Below are positions 55,117-63,758 of a stretch of DNA of 64,000 nt, piece by piece (positions within the stretch are counted from its first letter, which is position 1; every line of letters begins with the position of its first letter). The stretch is taken from the NCBI RefSeq assembly GCF_009695545.1, contig NZ_VUNS01000012.1, positions 84,876-148,875 of the forward strand, written 5' to 3'. The position numbers and the translations under genes are program-made. A model generated the notes under the pieces. That model had not been told where the DNA came from. It saw nothing but the letters and a program-made list of their open reading frames with translations, and did not search any database. The stretch is from Victivallis lenta (GTDB lineage: Bacteria; Verrucomicrobiota; Lentisphaeria; Victivallales; Victivallaceae).

Positions 55117-56188
55117 CGATGACTCCTGGAGTTTGGTGTTTGCGGATGGTTTCAAGGATGATGTCCGCGGCGGTTTCGGCCTCGCGGACGGTTGAGTGAA
55201 GCCCGAAGGAGACGCGGAGCGCTCCGGCGGCCGCGACCGGGTCGGCTCCGGCTGCGAGCAGGATGCGCGACAGGCCGCCGGAAGAGCAGGCGCTGCCGCT
55301 CGACACGGCGACTCCGGCCTCTCCGAGCAGCGCGACGAGCTTCATGCCGTCCTGTCCCGGAAACAGCACGCAGCAGGTCTGCGGCAGGCGCGCATGCCCT
55401 GTTCCGGCGATCCGGTGCGGAATGCCGGAACAAGCGAGGCACGCCTCGAACCGGTCGCGCGGGGCGGAGGAGGGGAAACGGACCAGCTCCGCCGCTTTGC
55501 CGAGCCCGGCGATGCCGGGTACATCGAGCGTTCCGGCCCGGAGCCCGCGCTGCTGGCCGCCGCCGGTCAGCAGCGGCCGGAACCGCTCCGGTTCCCGGAG
55601 ATAGAGGACGCCGACGCCCTTGGGTCCGTACAGCTTGTGGGCGGAAAAGGCCATGCTGTCGCAGCCGAGAAGCCGTACGTCGACCGGAAGTTTCCCGACC
55701 GCCTGGGTCGCGTCGAAGTGGAGCGGGATGCCGCGTTCGCGCAACCGCCGCGCAATCCGCTCCGGTTCCGGCAGAAGCTCGCCGGTTTCATGATTCGCGA
55801 GGTTCAGCGCCGCGAGCGCGGTGCCGGTGGAAGCCGCCGCAATAATGGCTTCCGGACACGGCGGAACCAGGCGCACGGAGCCGCGCAGCCGGGCCGGTTC
55901 GTACAGCGAGGCATGTTCGGCGGTCGTCAGGAGCAGTTCTCCCGGCGGAGCGTTCCGGATCGCATGGTTGTTGCTCTCGGTCGCGCTGCCGGTGAACAGG
56001 ATCTGTTCCGGCTCGGCGCAGATGAGTTTGGCTACCTGTTCCGCGGCGCGCCGGACGGCCTTCTCCGCCGCCGCGCCGAACGGGTGGAGGCTCGACGGAT
56101 TGCCGAAGACGGTTCCGAAATACGGCTGCATCGCTTCGACGACTTCCGGGGCGCAGGGAGTGGTCGCGTTGTAATCGAGATAGATCAT
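55100..56188 (-). CDS. nifS: NifS/IscS-type cysteine desulfurase
   Basis: A PLP enzyme of 362 residues that moves sulfur from cysteine to Fe-S scaffolds. It has MIYLDYNATTP, FGNPSSLHPFG, LANHETGELLPEP, the PLP lysine in FSAHKLYGPKGVGVLYL and the reactive Cys loop VSSGSACSSGGLS. It is slightly shorter than most IscS proteins. Its gene overlaps nadA downstream (17 bp) and the lipoprotein gene upstream (TAATG), so a dedicated role in maturing the NadA cluster is likely. Confidence 0.92.
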   Translation of the reverse strand: MIYLDYNATTPCAPEVVEAMQPYFGTVFGNPSSLHPFGAAAEKAVRRAAEQVAKLICAEPEQILFTGSATESNNHAIRNAPPGELLLTTAEHASLYEPARLRGSVRLVPPCPEAIIAAASTGTALAALNLANHETGELLPEPERIARRLRERGIPLHFDATQAVGKLPVDVRLLGCDSMAFSAHKLYGPKGVGVLYLREPERFRPLLTGGGQQRGLRAGTLDVPGIAGLGKAAELVRFPSSAPRDRFEACLACSGIPHRIAGTGHARLPQTCCVLFPGQDGMKLVALLGEAGVAVSSGSACSSGGLSRILLAAGADPVAAAGALRVSFGLHSTVREAETAADIILETIRKHQTPGVIDVGSY

Positions 56189-57132
56189 TATTCGGCCGAG
56201 AGACAGCGGCTGCAGTACCAGACCGTGGTTTGGTCCGGCATTTCGACAACGTGGTCCGAACCATAATGCAGCGCGCGCTCACGCACGAGGGCGCCGATAC
56301 CGCTGCGTTCGAGCGGGAATACGTCCTCGAGTGCGGAAAGCTTGAGCTTGACCAATGCATAGCTTCCGCTGGCCAGATGGATGGATAACGCCTTGTAAAG
56401 CTCCCCGGGGTCGCTGAATTCGGCCCTGCTGCCGATCCGGACCGGTTTGTCTTTCGCGTACTCCAGGGTCAGGACCGCGTTCGGGGGATAATCGGGTTTG
56501 ACATGGGACTTCTGCGCCGAACAGTAGACGCCGTGCCGCCCGGCGGCGCGGTCGAACGGCTCGAACGGTCCGGCCGGTCCGGGAGCTTCGGCCGCTTCGA
56601 CGAACCGGACTGCAGCATCCCAATTTGCATCGCCGTCGAGCGGTTCGACCGCGACCGGGGCATTCAGCTCCGCCGTGCCGGGAGCGAGCCAGGCGGAATC
56701 GGGAGCCGCAAGCTCGAATTCGCGTGTTTTCAACTCGTCCAGCAGTTGTGCTTTCCCGGCCTCGTCGAGTGTGGAACGGAAGAAGACGAGCGCCGGTTCC
56801 GGCGTTTCGACCGGAAGCGCCGACCAGAGGGTTCCGCCCGGCGTCAGCATCAGCAGCCGGGAAGGCTGCCGTTTCCGCCGCCACACGCTGCCGCACTCGT
56901 CGTTCAGCCGCAGGATGTCGCGGTACGGGGCGCGCAGGATGCGGGGCGCGGCGATGGCGAGCGAGCCGTCGCGGTCACAGACCGGGATGACCAGGAGTTC
57001 CGGTTCATCTCCGAGCTGATACGCGACGAGGCGCGGCGAATTCTCCGGCAGTGCGGGGCCGGTCGGGAAGAGCGAACAGCCCGCCAGCGCGGCGGCGACG
57101 GCGAATGCGGACAGATATTTGAGAAATTTCAT
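56188..57132 (-). CDS. Putative lipoprotein of unknown function
   Basis: A 314-residue protein (start MKFLKYLSAF) with a lipoprotein signal and lipobox LAGC at about residues 17-20 (AAALAGCSLFP), so it should be anchored in a membrane facing the periplasm. The rest is soluble with no domain I recognise; short features are WRRKRQPSRLLMLTPGG and a terminal VWYCSRCLS with two cysteines. An ATG at 57141 would add MEP. It is the first gene of a unit with nifS and nadA, perhaps only by position. Confidence 0.68.
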   Translation of the reverse strand: MKFLKYLSAFAVAAALAGCSLFPTGPALPENSPRLVAYQLGDEPELLVIPVCDRDGSLAIAAPRILRAPYRDILRLNDECGSVWRRKRQPSRLLMLTPGGTLWSALPVETPEPALVFFRSTLDEAGKAQLLDELKTREFELAAPDSAWLAPGTAELNAPVAVEPLDGDANWDAAVRFVEAAEAPGPAGPFEPFDRAAGRHGVYCSAQKSHVKPDYPPNAVLTLEYAKDKPVRIGSRAEFSDPGELYKALSIHLASGSYALVKLKLSALEDVFPLERSGIGALVRERALHYGSDHVVEMPDQTTVWYCSRCLSAE

Positions 57133-57151
57133 GGGTTCCATGCTTTCCGTA

Positions 57152-57180
57152 TTGACAAAACGACGTTGTATTAACATAAT
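57152..57180 (+). promoter_or_regulatory. Plus-strand promoter-like site overlapping the lipoprotein promoter
   Basis: TTGACA at 57152-57157, a 17-bp spacer and CATAAT at 57175-57180. No convincing gene follows before the tRNAs 335 bp away; a 93-codon open frame starts right after the -10 box but has no ribosome-binding site. The stretch 57200-57460 holds nothing else I can support. Confidence 0.4.
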
Positions 57181-57201
57181 ATGAAAACGAGCTTTTTGCA
57201 A
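57173..57201 (-). promoter_or_regulatory. Promoter of the lipoprotein-nifS-nadA unit
   Basis: On the minus strand, TTGCAA at 57196-57201, a 17-bp spacer and TATGTT at 57173-57178, about 40 bp before the start. It overlaps the plus-strand site. Confidence 0.52.
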
Positions 57202-57464
57202 CCCGCGCGGAGATTTCCTGAGGAACAAGAGCCTGCTGCCGCCGGAAAGGCGCAGTTTGCCGGTGCGTTGCGCTTTGTTCCCGCGGGAAAGGGGCCGCAG
57301 GTATTCATTTCCCGAGTGTTCCGTGCCGGCGCGGGCATGGCTGTTCGCGGAGTTCTGTCCGGGCGGTCGGCCGGATGTGGAGTCGTCTCCCGGTCAAAAA
57401 CGGCGATTCAGGGCTTCGGACCCTGTGCAGGCGGAAAATTTTCAAAAAAAATGAGATTTTGAGC

Positions 57465-57492
57465 TTGCATTTTTTCAGAGCGGGAATATATT
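57465..57492 (+). promoter_or_regulatory. Promoter of the tRNA-Gly pair
   Basis: TTGCAT at 57465-57470, a 16-bp spacer and TATATT at 57487-57492, 23 bp before the first tRNA. The 16-bp spacer and TATATT match the promoters in front of the probable rRNA operon. Confidence 0.7.
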
Positions 57493-57515
57493 TAGAAACG
57501 TCGAATGTGAGATAT

Positions 57516-57591
57516 GCGAGTGTAGCTCAGTTGGTAGAGCATCACGTTGCCAACGTGATTGTCGCCGGTTCGATTCCGGTCACTCGCTCCA
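57516..57591 (+). tRNA. tRNA-Gly (anticodon GCC), copy 1
   Basis: 76 bases with encoded CCA. The acceptor stem pairs GCGAGTG with CACTCGC, discriminator T, D-loop GTAGCTCAGTTGGTAGAGC, anticodon arm CACGTTGCCAACGTG (loop TTGCCAA, anticodon GCC) and T-arm GCCGGTTCGATTCCGGT. Confidence 0.97.
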
Positions 57592-57615
57592 TTTTTTCTC
57601 ATCGTTCGTTCAGGT

Positions 57616-57691
57616 GCGAGTGTAGCTCAGTTGGTAGAGCATCACGTTGCCAACGTGATTGTCGCCGGTTCGATTCCGGTCACTCGCTCCA
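57616..57691 (+). tRNA. tRNA-Gly (anticodon GCC), copy 2
   Basis: Identical over all 76 bases to copy 1 and exactly 100 bases downstream, with a 24-base spacer. A T-rich run (TTTTTTT, then CTTTTTT) follows it from 57692 and may end transcription. Confidence 0.97.
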
Positions 57692-57740
57692 TTTTTTTGT
57701 CTTTTTTCCGACTCCTTCCTCCATTTTTCCGGCATCCCGG

Positions 57741-57769
57741 TTGAAAAGTTGTGCCGGGGAGTGTATCGT
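57741..57769 (+). promoter_or_regulatory. Promoter of the MBL-fold gene
   Basis: TTGAAA at 57741-57746, a 17-bp spacer and TATCGT at 57764-57769, only 5 bp before the first ATG, which would give an almost leaderless message. Confidence 0.45.
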
Positions 57770-57774
57770 ACGGC

Positions 57775-58584
57775 ATGATGCAGGATACGGCTTTTCATTA
57801 TCTCCGTTATCCGTGGGGCGTGTCGTTTACCGGAATGCTGCTGGTTGCGGGCCCGGCGGGCGGTGTTCTGGTCGATACGGCGCTGCCGGAGGCGGTCGAC
57901 GGTTTTCTGCTGCCGCAGTTCCGGCATTTCGGATTTTCTCTTTCCGCGCTCCGGCTGGTCATCAATACGCATCACCACGAGGACCATGCGGGCGGAAACG
58001 CCCGGCTGCGTGAGCTGTGCGGCGCGAAATTCGCAATCCACCGGGCGGGCGCCGCGGGACTGGAGGCGGCCGGATTCCGGCCGGATCTTCTGCTGAGGGA
58101 CGGTGCGCTGCTTGAAAGCGCCGGGCTCCGGTTCGAGATCATCCACACGCCCGGGCATTCGCCCGATTCGGTCTGTGTGCTGGAGTCGGCGAGCGGTATG
58201 CTGTTCACCGGCGATGCGTTTCAGGGATGCGGGACCGTTTATACCGGAATCGCGCTTTATATCGATCCGGAGGCGTATCTGCAGAGCGTGGCGAAAATCG
58301 AAGCGCTTTTCCGGCAGGGAAGGATCAGGCGGATTCTCTGCGGCCATGCCTGTGCGCCTTTCGACGGGGATGTTCCCGAAGAGGAGATCCCGGCGTTTCT
58401 CGAAATCTGCCGCGAAACCGTGCTGCGGTACTCGCGGGCTGCCGAGGCGTATCTGGCGAATCATCCGCGGCCCGACGCAGCGGAGCTCGGGCGGCAGCTG
58501 CTCAAGCGTTTCGGCGTAACTGCTGCTCCCGGCCTGCCCGGATTGGAGAAACATACGGCGCAGGCCCATCTGGCGGCGCGCTGA
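57775..58584 (+). CDS. MBL-fold metallo-hydrolase
   Basis: A 269-residue protein with the metallo-beta-lactamase-fold metal motifs: INTHHHEDHAGGN (HxHxDH), HTPGHSPDS, LFTGDAF and the late LCGHA. Substrate unknown; glyoxalase II-like thioesters, lactones or phosphodiesters are all possible. After residue 205 there is a helical tail used by some family members to close the active site. Two adjacent ATGs (57775, 57778) lie at the end of the promoter; GGGGAGTG upstream is a weak ribosome-binding site. Confidence 0.87.
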   Translation: MMQDTAFHYLRYPWGVSFTGMLLVAGPAGGVLVDTALPEAVDGFLLPQFRHFGFSLSALRLVINTHHHEDHAGGNARLRELCGAKFAIHRAGAAGLEAAGFRPDLLLRDGALLESAGLRFEIIHTPGHSPDSVCVLESASGMLFTGDAFQGCGTVYTGIALYIDPEAYLQSVAKIEALFRQGRIRRILCGHACAPFDGDVPEEEIPAFLEICRETVLRYSRAAEAYLANHPRPDAAELGRQLLKRFGVTAAPGLPGLEKHTAQAHLAAR

Positions 58585-58656
58585 CGGCGGCTTTCGCCTG
58601 AGCGTAAAAGTTGACTGCCCCCCGCAATTGTGACACTAACCACAAGGGGGGACGCC

Positions 58657-60132
58657 ATGATTGTGCAGAATCTTTATCACGCGAATCTGAAGATCGATGC
58701 GGAGGGGAGCGTTTCGCTCGAAAGCGCCTGGGAGCTCGCCCTCGAAGAACCGGCGTCCGGCCTGGAGCAGTTGCAGGCGGAGGCGCGCGGCTGGGCCGGC
58801 GGTATCGGGGAGCCGTTCCGCATTCCCGCGGCGGACGGTTCATATGAATTTTCGGAAACCGTTCTGGTGACCGGCATCGAGTTGAAGCCGGTCAGTCTCG
58901 CCGTCTGCCGCGTGATTTTCTCCGGCGCGGAATTCGCCGCCGGCGGCGGTGAGGCGCCGGCGCTGGCCGCGGCCGGTTCGGTCGTGGACGTTTATGAGAC
59001 GGACGGCGCGCACCGGCGCACGATGCGGTTCCGGGCGTCCGCTTCGGTTTCGCCGGAACTGATTCCGCAGCCGGGCCGTCCGCTGGAGTGGGAGGGGGGC
59101 GCGTTCATTTGCGAAAGCTGCCGGAGTTCGAACTCCGGTTTCTCCGTCGAGCTTGAGGTGACGGCGCGGGAAGCGACGCTTGCGGAACTCGGTCTTCCGC
59201 AGGCCGGAACCGACGGCGACGGTTTCGAGACGAAGCGCGCGGTCTGGTTCGTCGCGGCTTCGGAACACGATGCGTTTCTGGCGGATCACCCGGTCGGCGG
59301 CGCGGCGGCCTGGGCCGGAGAAAAATTCACGCTCGTCTCCGCCGATTCGAAGCTGGTCGGAAAAATCGGCTTCGAGGTCGTGCTGCTCGCCCGCAAGGTC
59401 GAAACGCGCTGCATTGCGAAGGTGCGGAGCGAGAAATTCGCGGGCCTCTCCCGCTCCGGCGCAATTCAGCGCGAGATCGTCTGGAAAGTGCGCTGGCGGG
59501 TCGCGGCGGAGGAGCTCTCCGCCTTCTACGGCCAGACCGGCCTCTGCCCGGCCGACTGGACCGAAGAGGAGGAGTGCATCATCACGGACATCTCCCCGAA
59601 ACGGCTGTCGGAGATGGAGTACGAGCTGGACATCGAGGCGCAGCATCCCGGTAATCCCGGGCTGTTCGGCCGGTATTCGGCGGAAGACCGCACGAACCTC
59701 TCCACGCGCGTCGATGTCTCGGTGGATATGGCGGAATTCCATGTTTCGGCGGAAATGGCCGGCTTCCAGAAACTGCCGGACGGCCGCTTCCGGCCGATTC
59801 TGAACTGGAATTCCGGCAGCGGCTGTCCGTTTTCAGCCGACGGGCGGCTTGCCGAAAATATGATCGAAAGCACGCTGCGCTGTCTGGTCATCACCGAAAG
59901 CGTCTACAGATCCGGCGATGCCGCCCGGCAGATCGCGGATCTCGCCGCCTGGGCCGCCGTCCGGGTGTCGACCGCCGCCGTGGCCGGTGCATCCGGGTCG
60001 TTCCTGCGGATCGGTCAGACTTGCCGGGAGACGTTCAGCAATTCGGGCAAGCTCTATACGCGCATCTCGCGCAGTTACCAGAAGGCGCCCGGCGATTTGC
60101 AGTGGAACCCGAATTACTGGAGCAGCCACTGA
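58657..60132 (+). CDS. Unknown protein paired with a terminase; phage-like context
   Basis: A 491-residue soluble protein that I do not recognise. It begins MIVQNLYHANLKID after AAGGGGGG. It is rich in beta-like segments (FSVELEVTAREATL, KVRWRVAAEELSAFYG), has no signal peptide, and ends SYQKAPGDLQWNPNYW. It ends one base before the terminase start, so the two are translated together. A virion or capsid-assembly origin is a guess based only on that partner. Codon use looks like that of its neighbours, so any acquisition is old. Confidence 0.6.
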   Translation: MIVQNLYHANLKIDAEGSVSLESAWELALEEPASGLEQLQAEARGWAGGIGEPFRIPAADGSYEFSETVLVTGIELKPVSLAVCRVIFSGAEFAAGGGEAPALAAAGSVVDVYETDGAHRRTMRFRASASVSPELIPQPGRPLEWEGGAFICESCRSSNSGFSVELEVTAREATLAELGLPQAGTDGDGFETKRAVWFVAASEHDAFLADHPVGGAAAWAGEKFTLVSADSKLVGKIGFEVVLLARKVETRCIAKVRSEKFAGLSRSGAIQREIVWKVRWRVAAEELSAFYGQTGLCPADWTEEEECIITDISPKRLSEMEYELDIEAQHPGNPGLFGRYSAEDRTNLSTRVDVSVDMAEFHVSAEMAGFQKLPDGRFRPILNWNSGSGCPFSADGRLAENMIESTLRCLVITESVYRSGDAARQIADLAAWAAVRVSTAAVAGASGSFLRIGQTCRETFSNSGKLYTRISRSYQKAPGDLQWNPNYWSSH

Positions 60133-60133
60133 T

Positions 60134-61387
60134 ATGGATTCCGCTTTCCGCAAAACCGCCGCCCAGCAGCAGGCGCTGAAGCTGCTCGGCGGCGGCAGCC
60201 GGTATGTGCTTCTGTTCGGCGGCTCCCGTTCCGGCAAGACGTTTATTCTGGTTTATGCGCTGCTGGTGCGGGCGCTGCGTGCTCCGGGGAGCCGTCACGC
60301 GATCCTGCGTCTGCACTCGAACAGCGTGCGGCAGTCGGTGCTGATGGATACGCTGCCGAAGGTGGTTCGCCTCGCCTTTCCGCGCCTTCGGCTCGCGGAG
60401 TCGTCGCGCGATCAGTTCGTCCGGCTGCCGAACCGTTCCGAAATCTGGTTCGGCGGCCTCGACGCCGGGGAGCGCGCCGACAAGATTCTCGGCAAGGAGT
60501 TCAGCACGATCTACTTCAACGAATGCTCCGAGATCGGCTATGAGGCGGTTAACACCGCACTGACCCGGCTGGCCCAGAAAACGGCGCTGAGGAACAAAGC
60601 GTATTTCGACTGCAATCCGTCCGGGAAGTCGCATTGGAGTTACAAGCTGTTCGTGGAGAAGCTCGATCCGGAATCGAACCGTCCGGTAACCTTTCCCCGG
60701 CAGTATGCGTCAATGCTGCTGAATCCGGCAGCGAACGCGGAGAATCTGCCTGCCGGCTACCTTGAAGAGACGCTGGCCGGACTCTCCGACCGGCAGCGCG
60801 CGCGTTTTCTCGAAGGCGTCTGGCTCGACGACCTGGCCGGAGCGCTCTGGTCGCAGCGGACGATCGACCGGAGCCGCGTCGCGGAGGCCCCGGAGCTGGA
60901 CCGCATCATCGTCGGCGTGGACCCGGCCGTGACCGGGAATGCGTCGAGCGACACCACGGGGATCGTGACGGTCGGCTGCTCCCGCGACAACCATTTTTAC
61001 GTGCTTTCAGATGCCAGCTGCCGGGGCCGTCCGCTCGAATGGGCCGCAGCGGTGAATGCCGAATATGATCGCTTCCGGGCCGACCGCGTGGTCGGAGAGG
61101 TCAACAATGGCGGAGAACTTGTGGAAACGGTTCTCCGCCAGCTGAATTTGAATCTGAGCTACCGTGCCGTGCGCGCCACGCGCGGAAAAATCGCGCGCGC
61201 CGAGCCGGTCGCCGCATTGTACGAACAGGGCAGGGTGCATCACGTCGGGCGTTTTCCGGAGCTGGAAGAAGAGATGACGGGATTCACGCCCAGCAGCCCG
61301 AACAGCCCGGACCGGCTCGACGCGTTGGTCTGGGCGGTCACAATTTTAAGCGAACGGCCAGCCGGCCCCCGGCTGATTACGGCCTGA
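60134..61387 (+). CDS. Phage terminase large subunit (isolated)
   Basis: A 417-residue DNA-packaging motor. The ATPase half has Walker A LLFGGSRSGKTFIL (about 26-39), Walker B STIYFNECSEIG (about 128-139) and a CNPSGKSHW coupling motif. The nuclease half has the RNase H-like acidic residues in IIVGVDPAVTG, VVGEVNNGGELVE and SPDRLDALVWAV, all intact. At 417 residues it is compact. No small terminase, portal, protease, capsid or tail gene flanks it. Its 3' end overlaps the convergent regulator gene by 42 bp. Confidence 0.87.
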   Translation: MDSAFRKTAAQQQALKLLGGGSRYVLLFGGSRSGKTFILVYALLVRALRAPGSRHAILRLHSNSVRQSVLMDTLPKVVRLAFPRLRLAESSRDQFVRLPNRSEIWFGGLDAGERADKILGKEFSTIYFNECSEIGYEAVNTALTRLAQKTALRNKAYFDCNPSGKSHWSYKLFVEKLDPESNRPVTFPRQYASMLLNPAANAENLPAGYLEETLAGLSDRQRARFLEGVWLDDLAGALWSQRTIDRSRVAEAPELDRIIVGVDPAVTGNASSDTTGIVTVGCSRDNHFYVLSDASCRGRPLEWAAAVNAEYDRFRADRVVGEVNNGGELVETVLRQLNLNLSYRAVRATRGKIARAEPVAALYEQGRVHHVGRFPELEEEMTGFTPSSPNSPDRLDALVWAVTILSERPAGPRLITA

Positions 61388-62236
61388 TTTCCGGAATTCC
61401 CCCGGGGGAATCCCGCATACGCGCGTGAAAAGGCGGTTGAAGTAGAATTCGTTGCGGAAGCCGACCGCGGCAGCGACCGCCTTCAGCGGCAGTTCCGTCG
61501 AATGGAGCAGATTGCAGGCCCGGCGGATGCGCTCCTCCCGCAGCAGCGTGTGGAACGGTTTGCCGAAATGGTACTTGACCAGGTGGCAGGTGTAGGTGAC
61601 GGAGAGGTGAAGGGCTTCCGCCAGTTCCGCAAGCCCGGCCTCCTCATGCGCATGGTCCTCCAGAAAACGGCGGATCTGATTGCTTCTCTCCTGAGGCGCG
61701 CCGGTCCGGTTCCGGCAGAGGTCCGCGTAATGCAGCAGCCCCTGGCCGAAGAGCTGAAGCTCGAGCGCGAGCTCGTTCCCGAGGTTTTCGCCGGGGAGCG
61801 GGAGTCCGGCGTAAAGCTGTCTCAGCGGTTCCGGCAGCTCCTCCGGCAGTTCCGTCCCCGGCGTCCGGAAGGCCCCGGCGTAAAGCAGCAGCGCGAGTGA
61901 GCCGTTGCGTTCGAGCGGAACGATCAGTTCGGTCACTCCCTTCCAGCAGCTGTGCAGGAACGGCCTGCGCAATCGGTCGGCCGCCGCTTCGGCCCGCAGC
62001 ATGCACTCCTCGTGACAGCGCCGATTCCAGCCCGGAGTCTCAAACCGCCCGGTGATGCAGTACGGGTGAATATGCATGTACCGCCCCGGGAAAAACGGTG
62101 TTCCGTCGGCATGATAGAAGATTCCGCGGCAGTCGTGCAGCGTCAGGTGTACGCCGTGCTTCCGTTCGAATGCCTGCAGCGCGGCTGCGAGCGATTTTCC
62201 CGGTGAAGCGGCATCGATGGCTTCGAAAGTTATCAT
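61346..62236 (-). CDS. PocR-domain AraC-family regulator
   Basis: A 296-residue regulator. The N-terminal half is PocR-like: CRGIFYHADG, CITGRFETPGWNRRCHEECM with clustered cysteines and SCWKGVTELIVPLE. The C-terminal AraC HTH reads LAELAEALHLSVTYTCHLVKYHFG and AVAAAVGFRNEFYFNRLFTRVCG. Such PocR regulators sense small metabolites. The start at 62236 follows AGGAAA. It diverges from the FAD oxidoreductase gene, its probable target, and its end overlaps the terminase gene by 42 bp. Confidence 0.86.
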   Translation of the reverse strand: MITFEAIDAASPGKSLAAALQAFERKHGVHLTLHDCRGIFYHADGTPFFPGRYMHIHPYCITGRFETPGWNRRCHEECMLRAEAAADRLRRPFLHSCWKGVTELIVPLERNGSLALLLYAGAFRTPGTELPEELPEPLRQLYAGLPLPGENLGNELALELQLFGQGLLHYADLCRNRTGAPQERSNQIRRFLEDHAHEEAGLAELAEALHLSVTYTCHLVKYHFGKPFHTLLREERIRRACNLLHSTELPLKAVAAAVGFRNEFYFNRLFTRVCGIPPGEFRKSGRNQPGAGWPFA

Positions 62237-62265
62237 GAATTTCCTGTATAAAGCAATTTTGTATA

Positions 62266-62293
62266 AAGATACAGCTTTTTTCTGCATTTTCAA
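62266..62293 (-). promoter_or_regulatory. Promoter of the PocR/AraC regulator
   Basis: On the minus strand, TTGAAA at 62288-62293, a 16-bp spacer and TATCTT at 62266-62271, 29 bp before the start. Confidence 0.5.
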
Positions 62294-62356
62294 ATTCGCC
62301 GTTTTCCGGTATTATTGATAATAGAAAATCAAAACGGAAAACAGGAGCAGGAACAG

Positions 62357-63595
62357 ATGAATTACGATGTGATTGCAGTCGGCGGCGGTCCCGCCGGTAT
62401 CGGTGCGGCTTACGCGGCTGCCGGGTGCGGAGCGAAGGTGCTGCTGCTCGAACGCAGCGGGAGATTGGGCGGAACCGCGGTACAGTCAGTGGTCGGTCCT
62501 CTGATGGGAGGCGTCGAAAGCCGCATTGTCACTGAAATTCTGGCGCGGCTCGGCGGCTGCTGCGTCGATTTCCGGCGCATGGACATTGAGCTGTTCGATC
62601 TGCTTGCGGAGCGCGGCGTCGAGATTCTGCTCCATGCTCCGGTATCCGGGGTGCGGCTTGAGGGAAACCGGGTAACCGGTGTCGAAGCGGAGTGCCGTGA
62701 AGGGCGGCGCATTTTCTCCGCCCGCTGCGTGATCGACTGCACCGGAGACGGCGATGTCGCCTTCCGGGCCGGCGTCCCGTTCGAGATCGGGCGCGCCGGT
62801 GACGGTCTGATGCAGCCGGTCAGCATCATGTACCTGATCGGCGGAATCGATCCTCTTCGCCGGATGAAATGCACCTGTGAACAGGACGCGCGCATTACGA
62901 TGGTGAACGGCCGCACCTGGGAGGAGATCGTGCTGGAGGCGCAGTCGGGCGGCAGATTGCCCGATACGGTCAGCGTGATCCGTTTGTACCATGCTGTCCG
63001 CGAGGACGAGAATATCGTCAACGCAACCCAGGTGAATTACATTGATGGAACCTCCTCGGCCGACCTGACCCGCGCTGAAATAGAAGGGCGGCGGCAGGCG
63101 TTCCGGATTCTCGATTTCCTGCGCGAAACGGTACCGGGCTATGAGAACGCCTTCATCTCCCAGATGCCTGCCGCGATCGGGGTCCGGGAGACCCGGCGCT
63201 TTGAGGGAGTCGCCCGGCTGGAAAAGGGCGACTGCATTGCCGGACGGCGGTTTGCCGACGCCGTTGTTCGCCGCGCCTGTTTCTCGATCGACATTCACAA
63301 TCCGGCCGGGGGAGGGCAGGCCGCCGGGCATGAGGAAAACGCGGTCGGTACGGCAGAGCGGGCGCAGCCGTATGATATTCCTTACGGTGTGCTCGTTCCC
63401 CGCCGGCTCGACGGGTTGCTGTTTGCCGGACGCTGCGTCAGTGCATCGCACGAAGCGCTGGCTAGCTGCCGGGTCATGTGCATTGCGATGGCGCTCGGTG
63501 CCGGAGCGGGCGCAGCCGGGGCGTATGCCGCCCGTTGCGGCTGTGAGCTGCGCAATGTGCCGGTGACGGAGATCCGGCATGTTTTATTCGACTGA
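62357..63595 (+). CDS. FAD-dependent oxidoreductase (FAD_oxidored family)
   Basis: A 412-residue flavoprotein. The N-terminal dinucleotide-binding motif is VIAVGGGPAGIGAAYAAAGCGAKVLLLER, followed by GRLGGTAVQSVVGPLMGG, the second motif CVIDCTGDGDVAFRAGVPFE, and the C-terminal GLLFAGRCVSASHEALASCRVM. This family occurs in sugar-degradation loci of Lentisphaerae, Planctomycetes and Firmicutes, often as a sugar or polyol oxidoreductase; the substrate here is unknown. The start at 62357 follows AGGA by five bases. It diverges from the PocR/AraC gene. Confidence 0.87.
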   Translation: MNYDVIAVGGGPAGIGAAYAAAGCGAKVLLLERSGRLGGTAVQSVVGPLMGGVESRIVTEILARLGGCCVDFRRMDIELFDLLAERGVEILLHAPVSGVRLEGNRVTGVEAECREGRRIFSARCVIDCTGDGDVAFRAGVPFEIGRAGDGLMQPVSIMYLIGGIDPLRRMKCTCEQDARITMVNGRTWEEIVLEAQSGGRLPDTVSVIRLYHAVREDENIVNATQVNYIDGTSSADLTRAEIEGRRQAFRILDFLRETVPGYENAFISQMPAAIGVRETRRFEGVARLEKGDCIAGRRFADAVVRRACFSIDIHNPAGGGQAAGHEENAVGTAERAQPYDIPYGVLVPRRLDGLLFAGRCVSASHEALASCRVMCIAMALGAGAGAAGAYAARCGCELRNVPVTEIRHVLFD

Positions 63596-63640
63596 TCGCA
63601 TTTTTTTGCGTTATTCTTTGGTGTTTGAACGTATTTGAGC

Positions 63641-63668
63641 TTGCAAGCTGAAAAATTGATGATATATT
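63641..63668 (+). promoter_or_regulatory. Tandem rrn-type promoter P1
   Basis: TTGCAA at 63641-63646, 16-bp spacer, TATATT at 63663-63668. First of three promoters repeated at 118- and 120-bp intervals in a gene-free stretch (63596-64000). Confidence 0.65.
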
Positions 63669-63705
63669 AAAAATCCGTTGCCCCTGAAGTTGGGGATGCT
63701 GGTTG

Positions 63706-63754
63706 AGATTTCTGGTTTGGGTTTCTGGAAAATTATTGAAAAATAATGAAATCT
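63706..63754 (+). other. Nested stem-loop in the P1 leader
   Basis: An inner hairpin, ATTATT-GAAA-AATAAT at 63732-63747, is followed directly by GAAATCT (63748-63754), which pairs with AGATTTC at 63706-63712. A GAAA-loop hairpin recurs at the same distance from P3. Confidence 0.5.
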
Positions 63755-63758
63755 GAGC

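Noticed and set aside
57181..57462. 93-codon open frame after a promoter-like site
   Set aside because: No ribosome-binding site and no motif; composition like random GC-rich sequence.
57516..57691. 100-bp direct repeat considered as a CRISPR-like or mobile repeat
   Set aside because: It is fully explained by two identical tRNA-Gly genes with a 24-base spacer. No CRISPR array or transposase was seen in the window.
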